64,000 bases of DNA. Source: an uncultured Roseovarius sp. (GTDB lineage Bacteria > Pseudomonadota > Alphaproteobacteria > Rhodobacterales > Rhodobacteraceae). Numbering within the stretch: position 1 is the stretch's first letter; each line of letters starts with the position of its first letter. Made by a program: the position numbers and the translations under genes. Below, piece by piece: positions 27,772 through 36,510 of the stretch. Location of the stretch: assembly GCA_947497295.1 (NCBI GenBank), contig CANMFU010000003.1:310001-374000 (forward strand), in the 5' to 3' direction. The notes beneath the pieces are model-generated. The model was not told the origin of the DNA, did no database searches, and saw nothing but the letters and a program-made list of their open reading frames with translations.

Positions 27772-28443
27772 TCAGTAGCGGCGGCGCAAGGCTTCGGGAT
27801 CGGCGCCAGACAGATAGCGCATCAGTAGCCAAAGATTGCGCGCGCCGCGCCTTATCCAGCCATCCCGCTGGTATCGCGCTGCGCTGGTGCGCACCGCCAG
27901 CGGCATCATCTGCAATCGGCGGCCGAGAATGCGGGCTATTGCCACATCCTCCATCAGCGGAATGTCGGGATATCCGCCTGCCGCATCGTATTCCGCCCTT
28001 GCAATCAACAGGCCCTGATCGCCGTAGGGAAGGCAAAAAACACGCGCCCGCAGATTTGCCCAGCCTGCCACGATACGCGGCGCCGCGCCCTTTGCATCAA
28101 AGGACAGGCGGAAATATCCGGGTCTGCCATTCGACATCTGCGCAAGTACGGCCTGCACCCAGTCATCCGGCAGCACTGTGTCGGCATGCAAGAACAGCAT
28201 CCAGTCGCCGCCCGCCGCCGCGGCCCCCCGGCGCAACTGTGCCCCGCGCGATGCTGCGCCCGTGATCCAGAGCGCGCCCGCATCATCGGCAATGCGCGCT
28301 GAGAGGTCGCACGATCCGCCATCGGACAGGATCAGTTCGCGGATCAGCCCAGCCTTGACACCCGCCATCAGTCCGGCCAGCAACGCGGACAGCTCGTCTG
28401 CGCTATTCAGCACTGGCACGATCACAGACAGTCTACCGCGCAT
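27772..28443 (-). CDS. GT2 glycosyltransferase, TIGR04283-type
   Basis: 223 residues from ATG 28443. GT-A fold: LSVIVPVLNSADELSALL, ELILSDGGSCDLSARIA, ASRGAQLRRGAAAAGGDWML, FLHADTVLPDDW and GDQGLLIARAEYDAAGGYPD with IPLMEDVAIARIL. This is the pattern of the TIGR04283 family, whose name comes from arsenosugar clusters. No arsM or TIGR04282 partner is nearby, so arsenosugar synthesis is unsupported; the acceptor is unknown. Divergent from ygfZ. Confidence 0.85.
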   Translation of the reverse strand: MRGRLSVIVPVLNSADELSALLAGLMAGVKAGLIRELILSDGGSCDLSARIADDAGALWITGAASRGAQLRRGAAAAGGDWMLFLHADTVLPDDWVQAVLAQMSNGRPGYFRLSFDAKGAAPRIVAGWANLRARVFCLPYGDQGLLIARAEYDAAGGYPDIPLMEDVAIARILGRRLQMMPLAVRTSAARYQRDGWIRRGARNLWLLMRYLSGADPEALRRRY

Positions 28444-28510
28444 GATCCCCCCTGTTGTCAACGCTTTGACATCCTATATGACAAAGGCGGCACAGCGAGA
28501 GGTAACAGCG

Positions 28511-29242
28511 ATGAGATCCATTCACCAGATCACCGGCAGCGATGCCCATGGCTTTCTCCAGGGTTTGATTACAAATGATCTGGCCATGCTGGAACAGGGT
28601 CTTGTCTATACCGCCATGCTGACCCCGCAGGGCAAATATCTGGCCGATTTCTTTGTCTTCCAGCGCGAGGGCGTGATCCACATCGACGTGGCAGAGCAGA
28701 TCGCGCCGGGTCTGGTCCAGCGGCTGAACATGTACCGCCTGCGCGCCGATGTGCAGATTTCCCCGACGGATCTGGCCGTGCGGCGCGGCACCGGGACGCC
28801 GCCTGAGGGCGCGCTGGCCGACCCGCGCCATCCGGCGATGGGCTGGCGGCTCTATGGTGCGCAGGGCGGCGATGACGGCACCGATTGGGACGCGCTGCGT
28901 GTCGCCCATTGCATCCCCGAGACCGGGATCGAGCTGACGCCCGATACCTTCATCCTTGAGGCCGGGTTCGAGCGGCTGAGTGGCGTCGATTTCCGCAAGG
29001 GCTGCTATGTCGGTCAGGAAGTGACCGCGCGAATGAAGCACAAGACCGAGTTGCGCAAGGGGCTGGCCACAGTTGAGGTCGATGGCGCGGCGCCGGTGGG
29101 TAGCGACATCACTGCGGGCGGCAAGGCGGCGGGCACGCTTTACACCCAATCGGGCGGGCGCGGCATTGCCTATCTGCGGTTTGATCGGGCAACCGGTCCT
29201 ATGGAAGCGGCAGGCGCAACGGTGCGCTACACACCGGAATGA
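28511..29242 (+). CDS. ygfZ: YgfZ/GcvT-like folate-binding protein
   Basis: 243 residues from ATG 28511; the frame extends upstream only as antisense of the GT2 gene. The family signature is KGCYVGQEVTARMKHKTELRK, with the Cys needed for function in Fe-S cluster assembly and tRNA modification. The N-terminus MRSIHQITGSDAHGFLQGLITND is the GcvT-like start. YgfZ/IbaG-type proteins (mitochondrial IBA57) help mature certain 4Fe-4S enzymes with folate. A short gap separates it from the DUF952 gene. Confidence 0.92.
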   Translation: MRSIHQITGSDAHGFLQGLITNDLAMLEQGLVYTAMLTPQGKYLADFFVFQREGVIHIDVAEQIAPGLVQRLNMYRLRADVQISPTDLAVRRGTGTPPEGALADPRHPAMGWRLYGAQGGDDGTDWDALRVAHCIPETGIELTPDTFILEAGFERLSGVDFRKGCYVGQEVTARMKHKTELRKGLATVEVDGAAPVGSDITAGGKAAGTLYTQSGGRGIAYLRFDRATGPMEAAGATVRYTPE

Positions 29243-29293
29243 TGCCACCTCATCACGCTTGACCGGCGCAGCTCCGCGCGGCATCAGGGGACC

Positions 29294-29632
29294 ATGATGA
29301 TCTACAAAATATTTCGGCAGCCCGAATGGGACGCCCTGCGCGCCACCGGCACCAGCACCGGCGCACCGGTGGATATAGCAGACGGATTTATCCATTTTTC
29401 GACAATCGGACAGGCGCCCGAGACTGCTGCCAAGCATTTCGCAGGCGAGGCTGATCTGATGCTGCTGGGCATAGACGCAACGCGCCTCGGCGATGATCTG
29501 CGGTGGGAGCCGTCACGCGGCGGTGCTCTTTTTCCGCATCTTTACCGAGAGTTAACGCTGCCTGACGTAGCTTGGGCGCAACCGCTGCCGCTACTGGACG
29601 GCAAACATCAGTTCCCGGCGGGCGCTGAATGA
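29294..29632 (+). CDS. DUF952 family protein
   Basis: 112 residues from ATG 29294 (ATG 29297 also possible). It matches DUF952 along its length: [75 protein letters not shown]. The family resembles ADP-ribosyltransferase-like folds but has no assigned role. It overlaps pyrD by 4 bp (ATGA), so it is co-translated with it. Confidence 0.88.
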   Translation: MMIYKIFRQPEWDALRATGTSTGAPVDIADGFIHFSTIGQAPETAAKHFAGEADLMLLGIDATRLGDDLRWEPSRGGALFPHLYRELTLPDVAWAQPLPLLDGKHQFPAGAE

Positions 29633-30687
29633 GCGCGCTGAACCGGATCGGCCTTGGTCTCTTGCATCGCCTTGACCCTGAGCGCGCGCATGGGCTGGCC
29701 TTGCGCGCCTTGCGCGCCGGGCTGGTCCCGCTGCCGGGCCGCATCACATCCCCGCGTCTGGCCTGCGAGGTGGCAGGGCTGCGGTTGGACAACCCCATCG
29801 GGCTGGCCGCCGGGTTCGACAAGAATGCCGAGGCACTGACGCCGCTGGCGCGCGTGGGTTTTGGCATGATCGAGGTTGGCGCCGTGACACCGCGCGCGCA
29901 GGCTGGCAACGCCAAGCCGCGTCTTTTTCGCCTGACCGAAGATCGCGGCGTAATAAATCGCTTTGGCTTCAACAACCTAGGCATGGAGAAGGCCGCGAAG
30001 CGGCTGTCACAGCGGCCCAAGGATGCGGTGATCGGCCTTAATCTGGGCGCGAACAAGGACAGCGACGACCGGGCCGAGGATTTTGCGCGCGTTCTTGCCC
30101 ATTGCGGCCGTCACTTGGATTTTGCGACAGTCAACGTCTCTAGCCCGAACACCGAAAAATTACGCGAATTGCAAGGCGGCGATGCGTTGCGCGCGCTGCT
30201 GGTCGGCGTGATGGAGGCCCGCGATTGGCTGGAACGACCTATTCCGATCTTCTTAAAAATTGCACCGGATCTGGATGATGCCGCCTTGGGCGAGATTGCC
30301 GATGTGGCGCAAACTGCCGGACTGGCCGGGATCATCGCAACCAACACGACACTGGATCGCCCTGGGCTGACCTGCGCCGCCGGGGCCGAGGCGGGCGGGC
30401 TGTCGGGTGCACCGCTGTTTGACAAATCCACGCGCGTTCTGGCACGGCTGTCACGTCTGACGGATGGCAAGATCCCCCTGATCGGCGTCGGCGGCATTGC
30501 TTCGCCCGAGGATGCCTACGCCAAGATTTGCGCCGGCGCGAGTGCCGTTCAGCTCTATTCGGCGCTGGTCTACCAGGGGCTGCCGCTGGTGCCACGCATT
30601 GCCAGCGGGTTGGAGCGGCTGCTGGAAGCGGATGGCCATGCCAATGTGGCCAGCGCTGTTGGCACTCGGCGGGACGCGTGGCTGTGA
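29629..30687 (+). CDS. pyrD: Dihydroorotate dehydrogenase (quinone)
   Basis: 352 residues, class 2 (membrane-associated, quinone-linked). FMN enzyme oxidising dihydroorotate in pyrimidine synthesis. Signatures: [67 protein letters not shown] (Ser base in NVSSPNT), [26 protein letters not shown] and [20 protein letters not shown]. The N-terminal helix for membrane contact is present. Overlaps DUF952 (ATGA) and the ArsC-like gene (GTGA). Confidence 0.96.
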   Translation: MSALNRIGLGLLHRLDPERAHGLALRALRAGLVPLPGRITSPRLACEVAGLRLDNPIGLAAGFDKNAEALTPLARVGFGMIEVGAVTPRAQAGNAKPRLFRLTEDRGVINRFGFNNLGMEKAAKRLSQRPKDAVIGLNLGANKDSDDRAEDFARVLAHCGRHLDFATVNVSSPNTEKLRELQGGDALRALLVGVMEARDWLERPIPIFLKIAPDLDDAALGEIADVAQTAGLAGIIATNTTLDRPGLTCAAGAEAGGLSGAPLFDKSTRVLARLSRLTDGKIPLIGVGGIASPEDAYAKICAGASAVQLYSALVYQGLPLVPRIASGLERLLEADGHANVASAVGTRRDAWL

Positions 30688-31040
30688 TCACGTTTTGGCA
30701 CAATCCGCGCTGCTCGAAATCGCGCTCCGCGCTGGCATTGCTGACAGATCGCGGCGCGGATGTGACGGTGCGCCGGTATCTGGAGGATGCCCCGACCGAG
30801 GCTGAATTGCGCGATGCACACGCCCTTTTGGGTGGCCCGGTGATTGCAATGATGCGCCCCGGCGAGCGTGAATTTCGCGCCATGGGCCTTGCCGATGCCG
30901 CCGATCATGCGCTTTTTACCGCGATGGCGGAAAATCCAAAGCTGATCCAACGGCCGCTGGTCCTAGCGGGCGATGCCGCCGTCATTGGCCGCCCCCCGGA
31001 GGCGGTTCTAACTCTATTGGCGCGTCGCGACGCGCCGTAA
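30684..31040 (+). CDS. ArsC/YfgD-family glutaredoxin-like protein
   Basis: 118 residues from GTG 30684, overlapping the pyrD stop by 4 bp. The catalytic loop is [12 protein letters not shown] with one Cys, followed by [42 protein letters not shown] and the C-terminal [10 protein letters not shown]. This matches glutaredoxin-coupled arsenate reductases and the related YfgD. No ars operon or arsenic regulator is nearby, so a general thiol role is possible. Confidence 0.88.
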   Translation: MITFWHNPRCSKSRSALALLTDRGADVTVRRYLEDAPTEAELRDAHALLGGPVIAMMRPGEREFRAMGLADAADHALFTAMAENPKLIQRPLVLAGDAAVIGRPPEAVLTLLARRDAP

Positions 31041-31041
31041 A

Positions 31042-32367
31042 TCAGCCCGCCGCCCGTTCCAGCGCAGGATAGCGCAGGCCCAGCGTGATACCGCGCACCG
31101 CAAAAGCCACGAGCAACGCCGCCCACAGGCCATGATTGCCAAACAGCGGCACCAAAGGCACGAGCGCCGCGCCATAAACCGCCAATGACACGATCATCAT
31201 GTTGCGCATGTCGCGGGTGCGCGTTGCGCCAATGAAGATACCGTCCAGCATCCACGCGGCAGCGCCGAAAATCGGGGCCGCGACCATCCACGGCAGGAAT
31301 TCGCGTCCCGCCGCGCGCACTTCTTCGGACGCGGCCAGCGCATCAATCGCCGCACCCCCGAACAGCGCAAAGCAAAACGCCAAGACCACCCCTGCCCCGA
31401 CGCCCCATTGGCTGGTCAGCACGGAGGCACGCCGCACCGCGCCTGCCGCCCGCGCGCCCACCGCCTGCCCCACCAGCGCCTCCGCCGCGAAGGCGAAACC
31501 GTCCATCATGTAACTGCTGACATGCAGGAATTGCACCAGCACCTGATTCGCGGCCAGTGTGACGTCCCCCAGATCGCTGCCAAGAAAGATGAAGGACAGC
31601 ATCACCACCTCCAGCAGCGCCGAGCGGATCAGGATATCAGTATTCACCGAGGCGATCTGCCACAGTCGCGCACGGTCAAAAATGAGCGCCCAGTTGCGCC
31701 AGGCAGGCACGCGGAAAGCGTCACGGCACAGCACGAACGCGCATATCAGCCCGGCCCATTCGGCACAAAACGTGGCCCGGGCCACGCCGGTCACGCCCCA
31801 GTCCAGCCCCAGAACGAACCACACGTTCAGCACGATGTTCAGTCCGTTCATCACCAGCTGGATCACCAGCACGGCGCCCGTCCTCTCCATCGCGATCAGC
31901 CAGCCGGTCATGCCGAATAGCGCGATCATGGCAGGCGCGCTCCAGACACGGACGCTCATGTAATTCTGGGCTAGGCGCTCCACCTCAGCGCTCGCTGGCG
32001 ACAGCGCGAATGCGCCTGCAAACAGCGGCACATGCAGCAGCAGAACCAATACGCCACCCAAAAGGCCGATCATCAGGCTGCGCGTCAGCATTGCCGCGAC
32101 CTCAGGCACATCACCCGCGCCACGCGCCTGCGCTGTCAGGCCGCTGGTGCCCATGCGCAAAAAGCCAAATATCCAGTAAATCGCCGTCAGAATAACCGCG
32201 CCCACGCCAACAGCGCCGATCGGGGCGGCCTGCCCCAACTGGCCGATGACGCCGGTATCGACGATGCCCAGAAGCGGCACGGTCGCGTTCGACAGCACGA
32301 TCGGCCACGCGATGCGCAGAACGCGGCGATGAGTTAGCCGGATATGCGCGGCAGCGGCGTCACCCAT
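31042..32367 (-). CDS. MATE-family efflux transporter (DinF-like)
   Basis: 441 residues, twelve predicted membrane helices. The start HRRVLRIAWPIVLSNATVPL, LGIVDTGVIGQLG, and the internal repeat VLRSALLEVVMLSF-like segment (SALLEVVMLSFIFLGSDLGD) are typical of DinF-type MATE proteins that export drugs or metabolites against H+ or Na+. It overlaps the upstream thioesterase stop by 8 bp, so it is the last gene of a three-gene minus-strand unit. Convergent with the ArsC-like gene (1-bp gap). Confidence 0.92.
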   Translation of the reverse strand: MGDAAAAHIRLTHRRVLRIAWPIVLSNATVPLLGIVDTGVIGQLGQAAPIGAVGVGAVILTAIYWIFGFLRMGTSGLTAQARGAGDVPEVAAMLTRSLMIGLLGGVLVLLLHVPLFAGAFALSPASAEVERLAQNYMSVRVWSAPAMIALFGMTGWLIAMERTGAVLVIQLVMNGLNIVLNVWFVLGLDWGVTGVARATFCAEWAGLICAFVLCRDAFRVPAWRNWALIFDRARLWQIASVNTDILIRSALLEVVMLSFIFLGSDLGDVTLAANQVLVQFLHVSSYMMDGFAFAAEALVGQAVGARAAGAVRRASVLTSQWGVGAGVVLAFCFALFGGAAIDALAASEEVRAAGREFLPWMVAAPIFGAAAWMLDGIFIGATRTRDMRNMMIVSLAVYGAALVPLVPLFGNHGLWAALLVAFAVRGITLGLRYPALERAAG

Positions 32368-32866
32368 CTGTGTCCGGCATCAGAAAATGCCCGGCCGCCT
32401 GCGCAATCGGGCGATCGCGATTGTCCTGCCACGCCTCTGCCAGCACCGACGCGTAACGGCGTCCGACCCGCGTAATTCGCGCGCGCGCATAAGCGTCACG
32501 CGGCAGGCCGGTGCGCAGGTAATCTATTGTAAAGTCTATTGTTTTGGGCAGTACCGGCCCCTCGCCCGGACCGGGCACCGGCGCGCCGCCCTCGATCCGG
32601 GGCCACAGCATCGCCCAACCAAGGCTGATAATTGCGGTCATTTCCAAAAAGGCCGCAGTTGCGCCACCATGCAACGCGGGCAGATGCGGGTTGCCGATCA
32701 AACTGTCGGCAAAAGGCAGAATTGCCGTCAGCTCATCGCCGCGGCGTTCAAACCGGACGCCAAGAAAGCCGATATAGGGCACGCCGCCGACCAGCGCCGC
32801 CAGCGCCTCGTCCCGGCGCTGCTTGACCACCTGAATCGGCTCGGGGGCAAGGCGACCGGACGTCAT
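32360..32866 (-). CDS. PaaI-type hot-dog thioesterase (1)
   Basis: 168 residues. Hot-dog fold thioesterase: YIGFLGVRFERRGDELTAIL, LIGNPHLPALHGGATAAFLEM (the HGG substrate loop) and TIDFTIDYLRTG. PaaI-like enzymes hydrolyse acyl-CoA thioesters in aromatic or fatty acid metabolism. It is preceded by a second paralogue with a 4-bp overlap and overlaps the MATE start. Substrate unknown; the pairing suggests a heteromeric or sequential use. Confidence 0.85.
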   Translation of the reverse strand: MTSGRLAPEPIQVVKQRRDEALAALVGGVPYIGFLGVRFERRGDELTAILPFADSLIGNPHLPALHGGATAAFLEMTAIISLGWAMLWPRIEGGAPVPGPGEGPVLPKTIDFTIDYLRTGLPRDAYARARITRVGRRYASVLAEAWQDNRDRPIAQAAGHFLMPDTDG

Positions 32867-33300
32867 GCCGCGCTCACGGTAAAGGTGCCGGTGGCGGTCG
32901 CAACAGGCCGGGCCGTATCGTCATCAACCGCCACTGCGCGTACGAATGCGACGGTGCGCGTGACGTGGTGGCACGTCGCCTCGGCACGGATTGTCTGGCC
33001 GGGGGTGGCCGGGCGCATGTAGTCGATCCGCAGGCCCAGTGTTGCAGTGGCCCCGCCTGCCTGCTGATGGCTCATCACAGCCCCGCCGCAGCAGGTGTCC
33101 ATCAACGCACTGACAGACCCGCCATGCACCACGCCGGTGGCCGGATCGCCCACCAGCTTTGCGGCCCAGGGCATCGAGATGACTGCCTCACCGTTCTCCA
33201 TTTTCTCGACGACCAGGCCCAACGCAGCCGCATGCGGAAGCGCGGCAAAGAAATCTTCGACGGCCTGTTGTTCGGCGCGCTCGCTAGTGGCATTGGCCAT
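32863..33300 (-). CDS. PaaI-type hot-dog thioesterase (2)
   Basis: 145 residues from ATG 33300, chosen because GGAGG lies 5 nt upstream; an ATG four codons earlier overlaps that site. Motifs: LPHAAALGLVVEKMENGEAV, LVGDPATGVVHGGSVSALMD (HGG loop), ATLGLRIDYMRPA. Cytoplasmic acyl-CoA thioesterase of the PaaI group. First gene of the thioesterase-thioesterase-MATE unit, overlapping the next gene by ATGA. Confidence 0.85.
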   Translation of the reverse strand: MANATSERAEQQAVEDFFAALPHAAALGLVVEKMENGEAVISMPWAAKLVGDPATGVVHGGSVSALMDTCCGGAVMSHQQAGGATATLGLRIDYMRPATPGQTIRAEATCHHVTRTVAFVRAVAVDDDTARPVATATGTFTVSAA

Positions 33301-33495
33301 GTCCGCCTCCATCCCGGAATAAATTCACATCTTACATTCTATCGGCTCAGCCATGCGCGGACGCAACCCGCAACCACACGCCGTGATCACGCAATATTGA
33401 GACAATACAGCTGCCCCAAATAATCTGGCCCCGTTGCATCCCCTTATAAAAACCTTATCTGACGTTCTTGAAACGATTAGAATATCGGGTTGGAT

Positions 33496-33897
33496 ATGAC
33501 CGGCGAAATGATGACAATACGCGAGATGTGTGACGCTTTCGATGTCACGCCTCGGACGTTGCGATTTTATGAGGCCAAAGAACTGCTGGCCCCCGTTCGG
33601 CAGGGCCAAAAACGTCTGTTCACCAGACGGGATCGCGGGCGATTGAAGCTGATCTTGCGCGGCAAGCGGTTTGGTTTCGCGTTGGAGGATATTCGACAGT
33701 TGCTGGACCTTTACGAGGCGGGCGACCCGAACGATGCCCAGCTGCGTCGCACGCAGGAATTGGCCAAGGAGCGGTTGGCGCATATGATCCGCCAGCGCGA
33801 CGAGTTGGAGTCGGCTATTTCAGATCTGAGCAGCCATTTAGAGTGTGCCGCGCGCCTCTTGGGTCAACGCCAGCACGTCTGTTCCGCTGCGGAATGA
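33496..33897 (+). CDS. MerR-family transcriptional regulator
   Basis: 133 residues from ATG 33496; a TTG six bases upstream and an ATG at 33508 are alternatives. The N-terminal winged helix is MTIREMCDAFDVTPRTLRFY followed by EAKELLAPVRQG; a long coiled-coil dimerisation helix follows (about residues 80-115). No conserved metal Cys pair; the C-terminus has HLECAARLL and a late Cys. It is divergent from the thioesterase-MATE unit (about 195 bp), which it may regulate. Confidence 0.87.
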   Translation: MTGEMMTIREMCDAFDVTPRTLRFYEAKELLAPVRQGQKRLFTRRDRGRLKLILRGKRFGFALEDIRQLLDLYEAGDPNDAQLRRTQELAKERLAHMIRQRDELESAISDLSSHLECAARLLGQRQHVCSAAE

Positions 33898-34018
33898 CTA
33901 TGGGAAAGTTGTGTCATTAGTCGCTTGATTTCCGACCCAAGCCAGTGACGCTGCGCAGTGTTGGGTATAGTCTGGCAAGCGTTGGCACGTTTTGCCGCAC
34001 CGGATCAAGGAAACCCAC

Positions 34019-34231
34019 ATGCCCAAACGCTTTCGCCTGACACGCCGGTTCAACGCGGCGATGACAGAAGATGGCTATCGCCGACTGCGACGTCTGGCAC
34101 AGGAGGCCGGGCTGGACGAAGGCGAAGCGCTGTCTTTCCTGTTCGAGAATTTCGACAGTGTGATTGATCAGGACACGTTCAGCCACCGTTTGCGGATCTT
34201 CAATTCCGAGCTTGAGGCGCGCAAACGGTAG
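34019..34231 (+). CDS. Small ribbon-helix-helix-like protein
   Basis: 70 residues from ATG 34019 with AAGGAA 8 nt upstream; the ATG 27 bases earlier has no site. Basic N-terminus (PKRFRLTRRFNAAMTEDGYR) then a helix-turn-helix-sized segment (LRRLAQEAGLDEGEALSFLF) and a charged tail. The pattern of a short beta strand followed by two helices suggests an RHH-type DNA-binding protein or small adaptor. No exact family recognised. It follows the MerR gene on the same strand. Confidence 0.65.
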   Translation: MPKRFRLTRRFNAAMTEDGYRRLRRLAQEAGLDEGEALSFLFENFDSVIDQDTFSHRLRIFNSELEARKR

Positions 34232-34261
34232 CGGTGTCTGTCGTGCCGGACCAAAGCGATG

Positions 34262-34719
34262 CTGCCCGGACTCGAATTGCAAAATCGTCACCTCCGCACT
34301 CAGCGGTGGCGGCACCCGGCACATGCCACGCACGTTATCCCGTCTGCGGGCCGGGATCAGGGCAAAGGGATCACCGGTCAATGCCTCTGCTGCGTCACTT
34401 TCGATCAGAACCGTTTGATCTGCGGCCAGGTACATCAGGTCGCGATTGCCCAGCACGCCTGCAGACACCTCGATTGGCCAAAGGCTTGTAGGGCACGGGA
34501 TGTCCTCGCTCCATAGTTCCAGGACTTGGATGGCGGCCACGGGCTGCAATCCGCAATCGAAGGTCAATACTTTTTCTCCGTGCACAGTACGGCTTGCAGC
34601 ACGCCACCCTGCCGTAGTTGCCACGCACACATCGCCGATCAGGCCCGTCTGCCCAATGCCTTGGCCGTCAACAAGGTCACTACGGTTGCCGCGCCTGGCC
34701 TCTCCAACCAGTCAAACAT
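34262..34719 (-). pseudogene. Hint-domain protein, frameshifted and truncated
   Basis: An ATG at 34719 with an AAAGGA site starts MFDWLERPGAATVVT, then the frame shifts near 34675-34680 (one base missing). The other frame continues DGQGIGQTGLIGDVCVATTAGW, VLTFDCGLQPVAAI, LWPIEVSAGVLGN, VLIESDAAEALTGDPFALIP and VTILQFESGQ. This is the Hedgehog/intein-like Hint_2 domain of Rhodobacteraceae proteins. After residue 123 of the second frame similarity stops, so the C-terminus is also lost. A sequencing error could explain the shift but not the truncation. Confidence 0.7.
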
Positions 34720-35191
34720 TTCGGTCCTTTCCTGCCATCACCGACCAAATCGTACGGCCCGGACGGACCTTTGATGACTCCGACCTTGGACAAATTTTCG
34801 GCAACTTGCGGCTACGATTACGGCGTTGAAGGGGCACAATTTAAGCTTACATTGAAATGCGCGAACCTCGTCTGGATTACTTAGGTATCCGGATCAACGA
34901 TTCACGTTTGAGCCGCAAAATGATGCGCGCTGTGCGCGGCCCTCGCAACGATCCTATCTTCGCGTCGGTGTTCGCTCAGCATCGCGCCAGATCAGTTTGG
35001 CGGGTCGGCTAACTCACTCGGAACAACCAGACGGACCCGCCGCCGCCAATATATGTGGCCGATTGCCCGCTTGATCCGAGATTTTGCGCACCAGAGATAA
35101 ATCATTTCGGCCGCCTGATCCCTTAGAGGAAAGCGCGGCCTTCTGCTGGCTGTGGTGATGACAACAGGCGACAACGCGTCACGCCTGTCAA
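34720..35191. other. Gene-free tract
   Basis: About 470 bp between the Hint remnant and the csbD terminator. Frames are short, without ribosome-binding sites or familiar motifs. It holds the promoter side of the Hint remnant and nothing else I can support. Confidence 0.5.
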
Positions 35192-35219
35192 ACGAAAAGA
35201 GCGGCCCCTAAGGAACCGC
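35192..35219 (-). terminator. Intrinsic terminator after csbD
   Basis: On the minus strand GCGGTTCC-TTA-GGGGCCGC forms an 8-bp stem with two GU pairs, followed by TCTTTTCG. It lies 47 bp beyond the csbD stop. Confidence 0.7.
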
Positions 35220-35265
35220 CCTTGATCATGACTGCACTCTGAGGGGTGTGCCAACCCGTACCGCG

Positions 35266-35469
35266 TTACTTGTTAACGCGCGCTGCAAACTCGTCAACCT
35301 GACGCTCTGCTTCGTCCTTGGCAACGCCATAGCGCTCTTGCACCTTGCCGACCAGCTTTTCACGCTCGCCGTTGGCCTGCTGAACATCGTCGTCCGTCAA
35401 CTCGCCCCACTGCGATTTTGCTTCGCCTGTCAGCTGCTTCCAATTGCCTTTGATGGTATCCCAGTTCAT
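35266..35469 (-). CDS. CsbD-family stress protein
   Basis: 67 residues from ATG 35469 with AGGAG at correct spacing. MNWDTIKGNWKQLTGEAKSQ then WGELTDDDVQQANGEREKL and VGKVQERYGVAKDEAERQV is the standard CsbD sequence. Small cytoplasmic, highly charged helical protein induced by general or oxidative stress in other bacteria; molecular role unknown. Downstream of nadK on the same strand with a 105-bp gap and its own terminator. Confidence 0.93.
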   Translation of the reverse strand: MNWDTIKGNWKQLTGEAKSQWGELTDDDVQQANGEREKLVGKVQERYGVAKDEAERQVDEFAARVNK

Positions 35470-35574
35470 TTTGTCGCTCCTGTTTTGCTGTCTCACTGCC
35501 GGGCGGTGATATCCAACCGCCCGTCTGACACATCAACTTGGCAATGGCCTCTGGGTTCCACGCCAAGTCCGAAA

Positions 35575-36336
35575 TCACACAAACTGCTCGCGCAGCAGCC
35601 GTTCCTCCAAGCCGTGACCGGGGTCAAACAGGATGCGATGGGCAATACTGGGCTCCGAGCGGATTTCGACCCACAGCACGTCCGCGACCGCCGTGCTGTC
35701 GGCAACCGCCATTACCGGGCGCTTTTCCGGCTCGCAGATGTCGAACCGCACAGTTGCAGACTTGGGAAGCAGCGCGCCACGCCAGCGACGGGGCCGATAC
35801 GCGGCAACGGCAGTCAGGGCCAGAACGTCCGATCCGATAGGCAAGATCGGACCATGCGCGCTGTAGTTATAAGCGGTCGATCCGGCGGGCGTGCACAGCA
35901 ACGCCCCATCGCAGGACAGCTCCTCCAGCCGCAGATGCCCATCGACCGTAATTTTAAGCTGCGCGGCTTGCGGACCAGCCCGCAACAGCGAGACCTCGTT
36001 GATAGCCAGCGCGCGGTGCGTGCCGCCATCGGCAGATTCGGCGCGCATCGACAGCGGGTTGATCACCTCTTCGCCCGCCGCCTCCAGCCGCTCCATCAAA
36101 TCCGATTCGCTGTATTCGTTCATCAAAAACCCGACAGTTCCGCGGTTCATCCCATAAACCGGTACGTCCAGCTCTTGAGTGCGGTGCAGGGTTTGCAGCA
36201 TGAAACCGTCGCCGCCCAGCGCAACAATAATATCAGCCTGGTGTTCGGGAACGGTGCCATAACGGCGCACCAATGCGGTATGCGCCGCACGGGCGCTGGG
36301 CGCCCCACTGGCCAAGAAGGCTATGTTTCCACGCAT
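35575..36336 (-). CDS. nadK: NAD kinase
   Basis: 253 residues. Phosphorylates NAD+ to NADP+. The GGDG motif is in DIIVALGGDGFMLQTLH, followed by VPVYGMNRGTVGFLMN, ALAINEVSLLR, DGALLCTPAGSTAYNYSAHG and PILPIGSDVLALT, all standard. Length fits the short alphaproteobacterial form. Divergent from glyA with about 170 bp between. Confidence 0.95.
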   Translation of the reverse strand: MRGNIAFLASGAPSARAAHTALVRRYGTVPEHQADIIVALGGDGFMLQTLHRTQELDVPVYGMNRGTVGFLMNEYSESDLMERLEAAGEEVINPLSMRAESADGGTHRALAINEVSLLRAGPQAAQLKITVDGHLRLEELSCDGALLCTPAGSTAYNYSAHGPILPIGSDVLALTAVAAYRPRRWRGALLPKSATVRFDICEPEKRPVMAVADSTAVADVLWVEIRSEPSIAHRILFDPGHGLEERLLREQFV

Positions 36337-36510
36337 CTTTTCGGCTGCCCCGCTATGCTGCCCTCATCAAGGGTGCAATGACACCACAGATTCGCGGGTT
36401 GCACCAGCGCTGCCGCATGGACGCACGAAATTGTCGCATTACCAGCTTACATTGTAAGAATGTTTCCGCTACCACGTCCTGCAACGACATTGCAATTAGG
36501 GAGCCCCCGT

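Noticed and set aside
33917..34261. C-terminal half of the minus-strand frame that begins in the Hint remnant
   Set aside because: It is antisense to the small RHH-like gene and has no Hint similarity, so it is not part of the protein.
36337..36510. Possible riboswitch upstream of glyA
   Set aside because: I could not find a glycine, SAM or THF riboswitch core in the 170-bp region; only a normal leader is visible.
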